A program made the translations under genes and the position numbers. A stretch of 64,000 nt of DNA, taken from CAVQZC01 sp963718315. GTDB lineage: Bacteria > Actinomycetota > Thermoleophilia > Gaiellales > JAICJC01. How positions within the stretch are numbered: position 1 is the first letter of the stretch; each line of letters opens with the position of its first letter. The notes under the pieces are model-generated. The model saw nothing but the letters and a program-made list of their open reading frames with translations. It ran no database searches and was not told the origin of the DNA. The stretch spans positions 62,001 to 126,000 of the forward strand of contig CAVQZC010000003.1 in NCBI GenBank assembly GCA_963718315.1, in the 5' to 3' direction. This document shows, in pieces, positions 28,241-37,286 of the stretch.

Positions 28241-28308
28241 CGGAGCCCCCTTGCGATCCGGCGTGAACATTCTTGCTCGTTTATGCCCGATGTGGAACAC
28301 TTGCAATC

Positions 28309-29601
28309 ATGCCACGAATTGCGTTCGTCGGCGCGGGAAGCGTCGAATTCACAAAAAACCTGCTCGGCGACATCCTCTCCTTCCCAGAGCTCGCGGATGC
28401 CGAGATCGCCCTCCACGACATCAGCCAGGAGCGCCTGGAGGTGGGTGAAGCGATGGCGCGCTACACGGCCAAGGCGCTGGGTGCGTCCCCCCGGATCGAG
28501 GCTCACCTCGATCGCCGCCGCGCGCTCGACGGCGCCGACCACGTGATCAACATGATCCAGGTCGGCGGTCACACGGCCACCAAGCTCGACTTCGAGATCC
28601 CCGCCAGGTACGGGCTGCCGCAGACGATTGCCGACACGCTCGGCGTCGGCGGCATCTTCCGCGCCCTGCGGACGATCCCGGTGATGCTCGGCATCGGGTC
28701 GGACATGGCGGAGCTGTGCCCCGACGCCTGGCTCCTGAACTACACCAACCCGATGGCGATGCTCTGCTGGGCGACGTACGAGGGCAGCCCGACCAAGCAG
28801 ATCGTCGGGCTCTGCCACTCGGTGCAGTACACGACCGACCAGCTGGCCGAGCTGGTGGGCGTTCCGTTCGAGGAGGTGTCGTTCCTGGGCGCCGGCGTCA
28901 ACCACCAGGCGTTCATCCTCCGGTTCGAGCGCAACGGCGAGAACCTCTACCCGCGCCTCGACGAGGCGATCGAGCGTGACCCCGAGCTTCGCCGGCGGGT
29001 GCGGGTCGAGATGTACCGCCGGCTCGGCTACTTCCCGACCGAGTCGAGCGAGCACTCCGCCGAATACCTGCCGTGGTTCATGCACGACCCGGCCGCGATC
29101 GAGCAGTTCCGGATCCCGGTCGGCGAGTACGTTCGCCGCAGCGAGGAGAACCTGGCCGAGTACGAGCAGATGAAGACGGCCCTGGAGACCGGGCAGGAGC
29201 TCGAGATCGAGCGCAGCAACGAGTACGCCTCGCTGATCATCCACTCGATGCTGACCGGCCAGGAGCGCGTCATCTACGGCAACGTCCGCAACGATGGCCT
29301 GATCCCGAACCTGCACGAAGGAGCATGCGTCGAGGTGCCGTGCCTGGTCGACCGAAACGGTGTCCAGCCGACCGCGGTCGGCCCGCTACCACCGCAGCTG
29401 GCAGCGCTCAACCGGACGTTCCTGAACGTCTGCGAGCTGACGGTGCGCGCGGCCCTGGAAGGCAGTCGCGAGCACGTTCACCACGCGGCCCTGCTCGATC
29501 CGGCGGCGGCCGCAACGCTGTCGCCGGAGCAGATCCACGACATGGTGGAGGAGCTGATCGCAGCGCACGGCGACGCGCTTCCTGTGGGCATCCGGGACTA
29601 G
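28309..29601 (+). CDS. GH4 family glycosidase (alpha-galactosidase-like)
   Basis: 430 residues from ATG 28309. The NAD-binding start FVGAGSVEFTKNLLGDIL, the metal-binding cysteine in GLCHSVQ and histidine in GVNHQAF mark an NAD+/Mn2+-dependent GH4 enzyme, which works by oxidation-elimination in the cytoplasm. The sequence after the first motif and the length are closest to MelA-type alpha-galactosidases rather than phospho-glycosidases, judged by eye. In this locus it probably cleaves imported oligosaccharides with alpha-linked galacto-configured sugars. A long 5' frame extension to 28273 lacks support. Confidence 0.87.
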   Translation: MPRIAFVGAGSVEFTKNLLGDILSFPELADAEIALHDISQERLEVGEAMARYTAKALGASPRIEAHLDRRRALDGADHVINMIQVGGHTATKLDFEIPARYGLPQTIADTLGVGGIFRALRTIPVMLGIGSDMAELCPDAWLLNYTNPMAMLCWATYEGSPTKQIVGLCHSVQYTTDQLAELVGVPFEEVSFLGAGVNHQAFILRFERNGENLYPRLDEAIERDPELRRRVRVEMYRRLGYFPTESSEHSAEYLPWFMHDPAAIEQFRIPVGEYVRRSEENLAEYEQMKTALETGQELEIERSNEYASLIIHSMLTGQERVIYGNVRNDGLIPNLHEGACVEVPCLVDRNGVQPTAVGPLPPQLAALNRTFLNVCELTVRAALEGSREHVHHAALLDPAAAATLSPEQIHDMVEELIAAHGDALPVGIRD

Positions 29602-29642
29602 TCGACTGCTCGCACCGACGACTGCGGTGTCTTACCAGGACC

Positions 29643-30401
29643 TCACACAGCCGTAACAGCGATGCCCTGGGCGATCAGCTCGTCGACCACGTCCCGGGGC
29701 GCGTCTGCGTCGGTGATCAGCTCGGTCACCCGGCCCAGCTCGCAGATCTGGGCGAACGCGGTGACGCCCAGCTTCGAGCCGTCGGCCACCACGGTCACGA
29801 CCTGGGCGCGGTCGATCAGCGCTCGGTTGGTGTGCGCCTCGATCTCGTGGTGGGTGGTCAGCCCCGCCCGCGCCGAGATGCCGTCAACGCCGACGAACAC
29901 CTGGTCGATGTTCAGGCCGGCCAGCGACGCCTCGGCCAGCGGGCCGACCAGCTCGTAGGACTCGACCCGGGCGACGCCGCCCGTGACGACCAGCTTCAGG
30001 TTCGGGCGCACCGCCAGCTCTGACGCGATGCTGAGCGAGTTGGTGACCACCGTCAGGCGGGGCAACGCGACGATCGCGCGGGCAACCTCGGTGGTCGTCG
30101 TACCGCCGGTCAACCCGATGGCGGTGCCCTCCGCCACCCGCGAGGCAGCCTCGCGGGCGATCCGCCGCTTCTCCTCGCCGTGCCGGGCGCTGCGGTAGTG
30201 CAGCGGCAGCTCGTAGACGACGCCGTTCGCGACCGCGCCGCCGTGCGTGCGGCTGAGCAGGTGCTGCTCCTCGAGCAGCCGCAGGTCGCGGCGGACGGTG
30301 GCCGGCGACACGTCCAGCTCCGCCGCCAGCTCGACCACCCCAAGGCTGCCGTTCTGGGACAGACGCTCCAGCACGGCGGTCAACCGATCCGCTTGACGCA
30401 T
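29643..30401 (-). CDS. DeoR-family sugar-responsive repressor
   Basis: 252 residues. N-terminal helix-turn-helix (LGVVELAAELDVSPATVRRDLRLLEE, followed by HGGAV) and a C-terminal DeoRC effector domain (GLTGGTTTTEVARAI, VTNSLSIASELA, VGVDGI). These repressors sense phosphosugars such as those in the galactosamine/tagatose route (AgaR) or glycerol and fructose routes. It is divergent from the isomerase-transporter operon, and the intervening region contains an inverted repeat on the -35 that is a good operator candidate. Confidence 0.92.
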   Translation of the reverse strand: MRQADRLTAVLERLSQNGSLGVVELAAELDVSPATVRRDLRLLEEQHLLSRTHGGAVANGVVYELPLHYRSARHGEEKRRIAREAASRVAEGTAIGLTGGTTTTEVARAIVALPRLTVVTNSLSIASELAVRPNLKLVVTGGVARVESYELVGPLAEASLAGLNIDQVFVGVDGISARAGLTTHHEIEAHTNRALIDRAQVVTVVADGSKLGVTAFAQICELGRVTELITDADAPRDVVDELIAQGIAVTAV

Positions 30402-30436
30402 TGGCCAATCGTACCCTGCGTGGTGCGCGGACGACG

Positions 30437-30465
30437 TTGAATCGTGATCGATTTTGCTTTAGAAT
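30437..30465 (+). promoter_or_regulatory. Promoter of the SIS/ABC operon with overlapping DeoR operator candidate
   Basis: -35 TTGAAT (30437-30442), 17-base spacer, -10 TAGAAT (30460-30465). The ATG of the SIS gene is only 9 bases after the -10, so the transcript is probably leaderless. A perfect inverted repeat AATCG-TGAT-CGATT (30440-30453) covers the -35 and early spacer, and another GAATCG overlaps the -10 (30462-30467). This layout suits repression by the divergent DeoR protein. Confidence 0.65.
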
Positions 30466-30473
30466 CGCCAAAG

Positions 30474-31349
30474 ATGAGCGCAATCGAACGCGAAATCCTC
30501 ACTCAACCGGCCGATTGGCGCCGCGCGGCTGCGCTCGCGCCCCGCTACCAGGACGTCCTCCCCCGCCAGGGCGAGCGGGTGGCGGTCGTCGGATGTGGCA
30601 CCTCGTGGTTCATGGCGCAGGCCTATGCAGCCGCCCGCGAGGCGCTGGGAGGCGGCGAGACCGACGCGTTCGCCGCATCCGAGATGCCGTCCGGCCGCCG
30701 CTACGACCGGATGGTCGCGATCTCCCGTTCCGGCACCACCAGCGAGGTCGTCCGGCTGCTCGGCTCGCGTACCGACACCAGTCCCGTGGTCGTGATCACG
30801 GCGCTGGCCGACTCCCCGGTCGGCCGGCAGGCGTCCGCCGTGATCGAGCTTGGCTTCGCCGACGAGCAGTCGGTCGTCCAGACCCGGTTTGCCACGACGG
30901 CTCTGGCGCTGCTCCTGACCAGTGTCGGCCTGCCGGTCTCCGACGAGGCCGTGTCCGCCGAGATGGCCCTGACGGCGTCACTGCCGGACCTGCTCTCGCC
31001 GGAGCGGTTCGTGTTCCTGGGCGTCGGCTGGACGGTCGGCCTGGCCAACGAGGCCGCGCTCAAGTTCCGCGAGGCTGCAGGCGCCTGGGCCGAGGCCTAC
31101 CCCGCCATGGAGTACCGCCATGGGCCCATCAGCGCGAACGCGTCATCTACTCTGGTGTGGCCGGTCGGCCCCGTCGACCCCGCCGTCCTCGAGGACGCAG
31201 CGCGGGCCGGGTCGGCTGTCGCCCCCAACACTCTCAGCCCTCTTGCCACTCTCGTTCTCGCCCAGCGCGCTGCGGTCGAGCTCGCCCTGGCCCGTAACCT
31301 TGACCCAGACCACCCCCACAGTCTGACCCGATCGGTGGTGCTCCCGTGA
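30474..31349 (+). CDS. SIS-domain sugar isomerase/deaminase (AgaS-like)
   Basis: 291 residues from ATG 30474, which directly follows a promoter (leaderless). Two SIS domains: the first has VVGCGTSWFMAQAY and ISRSGTTSEVV (phosphosugar-binding Ser/Thr loop), the second FLGVGWTVGLANEAALKFREA and EYRHGPISA. This is the AgaS/GlmS-C-like group that deaminates or isomerises amino-sugar phosphates. Beside GH114 and a tagatose-6-phosphate kinase-like gene, galactosamine-6-phosphate is the most attractive substrate, but that is inference. Its stop overlaps the next gene start (GTGA at 31346-31349). Confidence 0.87.
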   Translation: MSAIEREILTQPADWRRAAALAPRYQDVLPRQGERVAVVGCGTSWFMAQAYAAAREALGGGETDAFAASEMPSGRRYDRMVAISRSGTTSEVVRLLGSRTDTSPVVVITALADSPVGRQASAVIELGFADEQSVVQTRFATTALALLLTSVGLPVSDEAVSAEMALTASLPDLLSPERFVFLGVGWTVGLANEAALKFREAAGAWAEAYPAMEYRHGPISANASSTLVWPVGPVDPAVLEDAARAGSAVAPNTLSPLATLVLAQRAAVELALARNLDPDHPHSLTRSVVLP

Positions 31350-32626
31350 GATCTGTCCGCTCCCTGTGTGTCCTGCTCGCCGTCGCGGGCCTCGCCGCCG
31401 TCGCCGGCGGCTGTGGCTCGTCGTCATCCGGCTCGTCGGGAGGCGTCACCAACATCGTCATCTGGCATGGCTACCAGGACACCGAGGCCGCCGCCATGAA
31501 GAAGATGGTGGCGCAGTACAACGCGTCGCACCCCAAGATCCACGTCACCGACCAGTACTCGGGCAACTCCGACTACGCGCTCCAGAAGGTGCTGACCGCG
31601 ATTGCCGGCGGCGACCCGCCGGACATCTCCTACCTGTACGGCTCGTGGGCCGCCAACATCGCCCAGAGCCCCAAGGTGCTGTCCCTGAACAGCTACATGC
31701 AGAATGACCCGTCGTTCAACTGGAACGACTTCTGGACGGTCGAGCGGCAGGTGGCGACCGTGAACGGGAAGATCGTCGGCGTGCCGGCGCTGGTCGACAA
31801 CCTGGCGCTGGTCTACAACAAGAAGCTGTTCCAGCAGGCGCACCTGGCCTACCCGACCGCCAACTGGACGTGGAACGACCTCGAGAACGCGGCCAAGAAG
31901 CTGACCAACCCGGCCACCAAGCAGTTCGGCTGGGCCTACGTCAACGACGGCAGCGAGGACACCGTGTGGCGCTTCGAGGCGCTGCTCTGGCAGGCCGGCG
32001 GGGATATTCTCACGCCTGACAACACAAAGGCGGCGTTCGACTCCCCGGCCGGCGTGAAGGCGCTCACGCTCCTGCAGAACATGGCCGTGAAGGACAAGTC
32101 GGTCTACCTGGACAGTGGCAACGACGCCTACGCGAACATCTTCAACTCCGGCCACATCGGGATGCTCTACACCGGCCCCTGGGATCTGGCGGGCTTCCCG
32201 AACGTGAACTTCGGCGTGCAGATCCTGCCGTCCGACCAGAACCACCAGACGATCTCCGGCCCCGACAACTGGGTGCTGTTCAACAACGGCTCGCAACGGA
32301 GCAAGGCAGCCTGGGACTTCATCTCCTGGTTCACGAGCCCCAAGCAGAGCATGGAGTGGTCGCTGATGACCGGCGACCTGCCGATCCGCAGCGGCGACGT
32401 CAACCTGCCGGCGTTCAAGCAGTACGTCGCCAAGTACCCGGGTGTGGCGACCTTCGTCGCCAACCTGAAGAACGCCGTCAAGGCTCGTCCCGTGACGCCC
32501 CTCTACCCGAAGATCTCGGCGGCCATCGGGACGGCGGTACAGTCGGTGCTGCTGGGCAAGGCCCAGCCGCAGCAGGCCCTCGACCAGGCCGCCTCGCAGG
32601 TGAACGCGATCCTGGCTGCGCCGTAA
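31346..32626 (+). CDS. ABC sugar transporter, substrate-binding lipoprotein
   Basis: 426 residues. The signal peptide ends in lipobox VAGGC (Cys23), so the protein is anchored to the membrane outside. The body is a family 1 extracellular solute-binding protein (NIVIWHGYQDTEAAAMKKMV, ending with TSPKQSMEWSLMTGDLPIR). It captures an oligosaccharide and delivers it to the two permeases encoded next. The first gene of the importer overlaps the SIS gene, so uptake and first catabolic step are co-expressed. Confidence 0.93.
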   Translation: MRSVRSLCVLLAVAGLAAVAGGCGSSSSGSSGGVTNIVIWHGYQDTEAAAMKKMVAQYNASHPKIHVTDQYSGNSDYALQKVLTAIAGGDPPDISYLYGSWAANIAQSPKVLSLNSYMQNDPSFNWNDFWTVERQVATVNGKIVGVPALVDNLALVYNKKLFQQAHLAYPTANWTWNDLENAAKKLTNPATKQFGWAYVNDGSEDTVWRFEALLWQAGGDILTPDNTKAAFDSPAGVKALTLLQNMAVKDKSVYLDSGNDAYANIFNSGHIGMLYTGPWDLAGFPNVNFGVQILPSDQNHQTISGPDNWVLFNNGSQRSKAAWDFISWFTSPKQSMEWSLMTGDLPIRSGDVNLPAFKQYVAKYPGVATFVANLKNAVKARPVTPLYPKISAAIGTAVQSVLLGKAQPQQALDQAASQVNAILAAP

Positions 32627-32640
32627 CCTGACGGGAGCAG

Positions 32641-33519
32641 ATGCGGTTCCTGCGGTCTGATCACGTCTCGGGCTGGCTCTTCGTCCTTCCCGCCACGCTC
32701 CTGCTGGTGGCGTTCCAGCTCGTGCCGATCGGCTGGGGCGCCCTGCTCTCGCTGCAGCACAACGATCTGGTCACGTCGCCCCACTGGGTCGGCTTGGCGA
32801 ACTACAAGGCGCTGAGCCACGACCCGACGTTCCGGCGGTCGATCCACAACACGATCGAGTACACCCTGCTGTTCGTCCCGATCTCGATCATCCTGTCGCT
32901 GGCGGTCGCCGTCGCGCTCAGCAAGCCGGTCCGCTTCATCAGCCTCTACCGCACCGGCGTGTTCATCCCGGTCGCGGTGTCGACTGTGGCAACGGCGATC
33001 ATCTTCAACTGGCTCCTCGACCCCACCTACGGGCTCGCCAACTGGTTCCTGAACGAGATCGGGATCCCGTCGCAGGGGTTCTTCACGAACCCCGACCAGG
33101 CGATGTACGGCATCGTCGCCATGACCGTCTGGGGGTGGGTCGGCTTCGACGTGATCATCTACCTGGCCGCGCTGCAGGGGATCCCCCAGGAGCTGCTCGA
33201 GGCGGCGGCGATCGACGGGGCCAGCCGCTGGGCGACCTTCCGTTCGGTGACGCTGCCGCTGCTGGGGCCGGCGACCCTGTTCCTGGTCGTGTGGTCGACG
33301 ATCAACGCGCTGCAGCTCTTCGACGAGATCTACAACACCACCCGCGGGGGCCCGCTGGGCGCCACCACGGTGGTCGTCTACTACCTGTACCAGCAGGCGT
33401 TCCAGTTCTTCGAGGCCGGCTACGCCGCCGCGATCGCCTACGTCCTCTTCATCGCGATCCTGGTGATCACGGTCATCCAGTTCGCGATCAGCCGCAGGAC
33501 GGTGCACTACACCTCGTGA
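32641..33519 (+). CDS. ABC sugar transporter permease (MalF/UgpA type)
   Basis: 292 residues, six TM helices, ATG 32641 with GGGAG upstream. The EAA loop that contacts the ATPase reads ELLEAAAIDGASRWATF...TLPLLGP. Starts 14 bases after the binding protein gene and overlaps the second permease by four bases. Confidence 0.93.
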   Translation: MRFLRSDHVSGWLFVLPATLLLVAFQLVPIGWGALLSLQHNDLVTSPHWVGLANYKALSHDPTFRRSIHNTIEYTLLFVPISIILSLAVAVALSKPVRFISLYRTGVFIPVAVSTVATAIIFNWLLDPTYGLANWFLNEIGIPSQGFFTNPDQAMYGIVAMTVWGWVGFDVIIYLAALQGIPQELLEAAAIDGASRWATFRSVTLPLLGPATLFLVVWSTINALQLFDEIYNTTRGGPLGATTVVVYYLYQQAFQFFEAGYAAAIAYVLFIAILVITVIQFAISRRTVHYTS

Positions 33520-34334
33520 AGTACCTGCCCTTCAGCGCCCGTCACCTGTTCCTCGCCCCGCTTGCGCTGCTGATGGCGACGCCGCTGATCTGGATGCTGA
33601 TCACGTCGATCGAGAAGCCCGACGAGGCGCGGCACTTTCCGCCCGTGCTGATCCCGTCGGGAATCGACTGGCACAACTACACGGCCGCCATCGACTCGGT
33701 GCCGTTCGGCGCCTGGTACCTGAACTCGGTGATCGTCTGCGCGGTCGTGGTGCTGTCGAACCTGGTGTTCTGCAGCCTCGCCGCCTACGCCTTCGCGCGG
33801 ATCCATTTCTTCGGCAGCAACCTGCTCTTCATCGTCCTGCTGGCGACGCTGATGGTGCCGTTCCAGGTGATCCTGATCCCGACCTTCCTGATCGTCCGCC
33901 ACCTCGGCCTGATCGATTCGCTGGGCGCACTGATCGCGCCCAACCTGGTCAACGCGTTTGGCATCTTCATGCTCCGCCAGTTCTTCCGCACCCTGCCCGT
34001 GGAGCTCGAGGAGGCCGCCCGCATCGACGGCTGCAGCCGGCTGGGCGTGCTGGTCAAGATCGTGCTGCCGCTGTCCGCTCCCGCGCTCTCGACGCTGGCC
34101 CTGATCATGCTGCTGTGGACGTGGAACGACTTCCTCTGGCCGCTGGTCGCGATCAACACCCAGAGCCACATGACGCTGCAGGTCGGCCTCTCGACCTTCC
34201 AGGGCATGCACCAGACCCAGTGGACGATCCTGATGGCCGGCAACGTGCTCGGCCTGGCGCCGATGGTGATCGCGTTCATCCTCGCCCAGCGGTCGTTCGT
34301 CCGCTCGATCGCCGCCTCGGGACTGAAGGGCTGA
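33516..34334 (+). CDS. ABC sugar transporter permease (MalG/UgpE type)
   Basis: GTG 33516 overlaps the stop of the first permease (GTGA), so 272 residues; the frame is open much further upstream but inside the first permease gene. Six TM helices, EAA loop ELEEAARIDGCSRLGVLVKIVLPLS. Pairs with the previous permease to form the channel. The ATPase gene begins five bases downstream. Confidence 0.92.
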   Translation: MKYLPFSARHLFLAPLALLMATPLIWMLITSIEKPDEARHFPPVLIPSGIDWHNYTAAIDSVPFGAWYLNSVIVCAVVVLSNLVFCSLAAYAFARIHFFGSNLLFIVLLATLMVPFQVILIPTFLIVRHLGLIDSLGALIAPNLVNAFGIFMLRQFFRTLPVELEEAARIDGCSRLGVLVKIVLPLSAPALSTLALIMLLWTWNDFLWPLVAINTQSHMTLQVGLSTFQGMHQTQWTILMAGNVLGLAPMVIAFILAQRSFVRSIAASGLKG

Positions 34335-34338
34335 CCGC

Positions 34339-35455
34339 ATGGCGACGGTCGAGTTCAGGTCGGTCACCAAGAAGTTCGACGAGGTCGTCGCCGTCGACGA
34401 CCTGTCGCTGCTCCTGAAGGACGGCGAGTTCATGGTGCTGGTCGGCCCGTCGGGCTGCGGCAAGACGACCGCCCTGCGCATGGTCGCCGGCCTCGAGCAG
34501 CCGACCAGCGGCGAGATCGCGATCGGCGACCGGGTCGTCAACCACGACTCGCCGGGTCGCCGCGACATCGCCATGGTGTTTCAGAACTACGCGCTCTACC
34601 CTCACATGAGCGTCGAGCGCAACATCGGCTTCGGGCTCCGCCAGCGGAAGATGTCGGGCAGCGAGATCTCGGCCCGGGTGCGTGAGGTGAGCGACGCTGC
34701 TCGGCCTCGACGAGCTGCTCAAGCGCAAGCCGGCGCAGCTCTCCGGCGGCCAGCGCCAGCGGGTGGCGATGGGCCGGGCGCTGGCCCGCCGTCCGCAGGC
34801 CTTCCTGCTCGACGAGCCGCTGTCGAACCTCGACGCCAAGCTGCGGACGCAGCTCCGCGCCGAGCTGAAGAAGATCCACCAGCTCGTGCCCACCACGTCG
34901 CTCTACGTCACCCATGACCAGGTCGAGGCGATGACGCTGGGCCACCGGATCGCGGTGATGGCGGAGGGGCGGATCCAGCAGCTCGGAGTCCCGCAGGACG
35001 TCTACGACGAGCCGGCCAACCTGTTCGTGGCGGGCTTCATCGGCAGCCCGGCGATGAACCTGATGCGGGGGACCGTCAGCCGGGGCGAGCTCGACGCCGG
35101 TCCGGTGCGGATCCCCTCGCGGGTGCGGGAGGGCGCCGTCGTCCTCGGTGTGCGGCCCGAGAACCTGACGGTGGCCGGTGCGGACGGCGGCGACACCGCG
35201 ACGCTGGAGCTGAGCGTCGACGTGGTGGAGCCGCTCGGCAACGAGGTGATGGTGCACGGCTGGGTCGCCGCCGAGCCGTACGTGGGTGGGCAGACCGGCC
35301 TGCGCGACCTGGGCGGCGAGGGCCGCTCGGCGGTCACCGCGCGACTCGACCCGGGCGTGCGCACGGCCGCCGGCGAGACGCTTCGCCTCGCGTTCGACCC
35401 GGCGACGGTGCACGTGTTCGACGCCGCGACCGGCGTGCGGCTCATACCCGACTGA
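34339..35455 (+). CDS. ABC transporter ATP-binding protein, MsmK/UgpC type (frameshift near 34700)
   Basis: N-terminal part with Walker A GPSGCGKTT and Q-loop VFQNYALYPHM; C-terminal part with LSGGQRQRVAMGRAL, Walker B FLLDEPLSNLDA, H-loop YVTHDQ and the OB-type regulatory domain (RPENLTVAG). The halves are joined by dropping one base around 34695-34705, giving 371 residues, the typical size for MalK/UgpC-like ATPases. Presence of a dedicated ATPase means the operon encodes a whole importer. The end overlaps the convergent kinase gene by 14 bases. Confidence 0.9.
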
Positions 35456-36338
35456 CGCTCGCGTGCTCCGACAGCCGCTCGGCCTCGGCCCGGTCGAAGC
35501 ACGCGGCGCCGGGCACGGCCGCGTTGGCGGTGGCCGCTCCCAGAGCCAGGGCGAGCGCGTCGTCCCAGTCCGCTCCCCCCGCCCTGGCCACCACCACCCC
35601 GGCCAGGAAGGAGTCGCCGCTGCCCACGGGGTAGGGGCCCGGCTCGTCGAGCGTGCCGCGCAGCACGTTCCCGGCGGGCGTCGCCAGGACTGCGCCGCGA
35701 GCGCCCAGCGTGACGGCTGCCGCGGCATGGCCGGCGCCGAGCGCGCGGACTGCCGCGACCGCCCCGTCGATGCCAGACGTGTCGATCCCGGTCAGGTCGG
35801 CCGCCTCGGCCGCGTTGACCTTGACCAGATCGAAGGCCGCCGGGACAGGCGCCACGGTGTCCAGGGCGAGCGGGCCGGAGACATCGAGCTCGCCGTAGGC
35901 CGCAGGGGGCGTTCCGGCGGGCACCGAGCCCGAGACCGTCACCCAGGAGGCGGTGGCCGAGCGCTGCCCGGCCGCGCGGACGAACTCGGCCCACAGCGTC
36001 TCGTCGATCGAGCGGCCGTTCTCGTAGAACTCGGTCAGCCCTCGGGTGGCCCGATCGGCCACCGACAGCGACGAGCGCGACTCCTCCTCCGCCCAGATCG
36101 CGTGCACCTCGATCCCCAGCTCGCCGAGCTGTTCCGCCAGCCAGGCGCCGGCATGGCCGCCGAGGATGGTGACGACCTCGACCTCGGCCCCCAGCGTGGC
36201 CGCGGCCCGGGCGGCGTTCAGCCCCTTGCCGCCGGCGACCTGCACGAACCGGCCCGGTCGGTGCACCTCGCCGGGGTGCAGCTCCTCGACCTCGAACAGC
36301 TTGTCGATCGACGGGTTCGCCGCCAGGCAGAGGATCAC
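35442..36338 (-). CDS. PfkB-family phosphosugar kinase (1-phosphofructokinase / tagatose-6-phosphate kinase type)
   Basis: GTG 36338 overlaps the stop of the preceding kinase. 298 residues. The start (ILCLAANPSIDKLFEVEEL, then VAGGKGLNAARAAATLGAEV) is typical of the LacC/FruK branch, which phosphorylates a sugar that already bears a phosphate. The C-terminal signature PVGSGDSFLAGVV contains the catalytic aspartate. Together with the AgaS-like protein the likely reaction is tagatose-6-phosphate to tagatose-1,6-bisphosphate; fructose-1-phosphate is the alternative. No bisphosphate aldolase gene is in the window. Confidence 0.86.
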   Translation of the reverse strand: MILCLAANPSIDKLFEVEELHPGEVHRPGRFVQVAGGKGLNAARAAATLGAEVEVVTILGGHAGAWLAEQLGELGIEVHAIWAEEESRSSLSVADRATRGLTEFYENGRSIDETLWAEFVRAAGQRSATASWVTVSGSVPAGTPPAAYGELDVSGPLALDTVAPVPAAFDLVKVNAAEAADLTGIDTSGIDGAVAAVRALGAGHAAAAVTLGARGAVLATPAGNVLRGTLDEPGPYPVGSGDSFLAGVVVARAGGADWDDALALALGAATANAAVPGAACFDRAEAERLSEHASVSRV

Positions 36339-37253
36339 AGCAGGCCCTGCGCTTCGTCCAGCGTCGGTTGACCGGCCGTCCCGCCTCGTCCGCGCGTCGA
36401 GAGCGAGCCGCAGACGGCGGCCAGCCGGGCTGCCTGGCCCAGCTCCCATCCCTGCAGGATCCCGGCCAGCCACCCGGCGTTGGTGCTGTCGCCTGCGCCG
36501 ATCGTATCGGTCACGCCGACCGACAGCGCGGGGGCGCGGACGACGGCGTCTGCCCGACACCGCGAGCACCCCGTCGGCGCCGCACTTGACGACGAGCGTC
36601 GGGCCCGCGGCGGCCAGCGTGCGGGCCGCCTGGTCCACGTCGCTCGTTCCCGCCAGGGCGCATGCCTCGGCCGCGTTTGGCATCAGGTAGTCGATCTCGC
36701 CGAGCAAGTCGCGGATGCCTCCGTCCCACAGGCCGTCGGGGTCAGCTCCGGGGTCGAGGGAGGTGGTCGCCCCCGCCCGCCGGGCACGCCGCAGGATGTC
36801 GCCCAGCTCGTCGCCACCGCCCTGCAGGAAGAACCCTCCGGTGTGTACGTGGCTGCTGCGTTCGAGTAACGCATCCGGGACGTCCGCGGCGGTCATCACG
36901 CCGATCGTGCCCGGGAACGTCATGGTGGCCCGGTCGTCTGGCTCGACCAGCACCGTCGAGAGACCCGTGGGCCGGCTACGGTCGACGGCCAGCGCCTCGG
37001 TGACCACACCGGCCGCATCCAACCGCTCGCGCATGAAGGCGCCGAACAGGTCGTCGCCGACGATCCCGGCGATGGCGGTGCGCAGGCCGAGGCGCGCGGC
37101 GCCGCAGGCGGTGATCGAGCTCGATCCGCCGACCACCAGCTGGGCCTCGTCGACCCAGGTCTCGCCCTGGCCGAACTGCGGACGCAGGGAGCTGCCGGCA
37201 AGCACCAGATCGGGGTTGCAGTCGCCGGCGACGAGCAGGTCGAAGTCACGCAT
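36335..37253 (-). CDS. PfkB-family sugar kinase (ribokinase-like) (frameshift near 36551-36555)
   Basis: Start ATG 37253. The N-terminal part has GDCNPDLVLAG and VVGGSSSITACGAARLGL; the C-terminal part, in a shifted frame, carries IGAGDSTNAGWLAGIL with the catalytic Asp. Removing one base at about 36551-36555 gives 305 residues, and the stop then overlaps the next kinase start (TGTGA). It should phosphorylate a free sugar; in this locus perhaps the imported amino sugar or ketose. The ATG lies inside an 8-bp inverted repeat (37251-37273), described separately. Confidence 0.83.
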
Positions 37254-37273
37254 GGGACGGCCATTGTCCCATG
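37251..37273. repeat. Perfect 8-bp inverted repeat over the kinase start codon
   Basis: CATGGGAC (37251-37258) and GTCCCATG (37266-37273) with a 7-base loop. One arm contains the ATG of the kinase gene. It could be an operator, a start-codon-masking RNA hairpin, or the end hairpin of the upstream DUF2277 gene (stop at 37287). Confidence 0.5.
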
Positions 37274-37286
37274 CGGCGAGAGCGTG

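Noticed and set aside
34690..34710. Pseudogenisation of the sugar ATPase and of other split genes
   Set aside because: All split genes keep motifs on both sides and all shifts have the same sign, so assembly error explains them better than gene decay.
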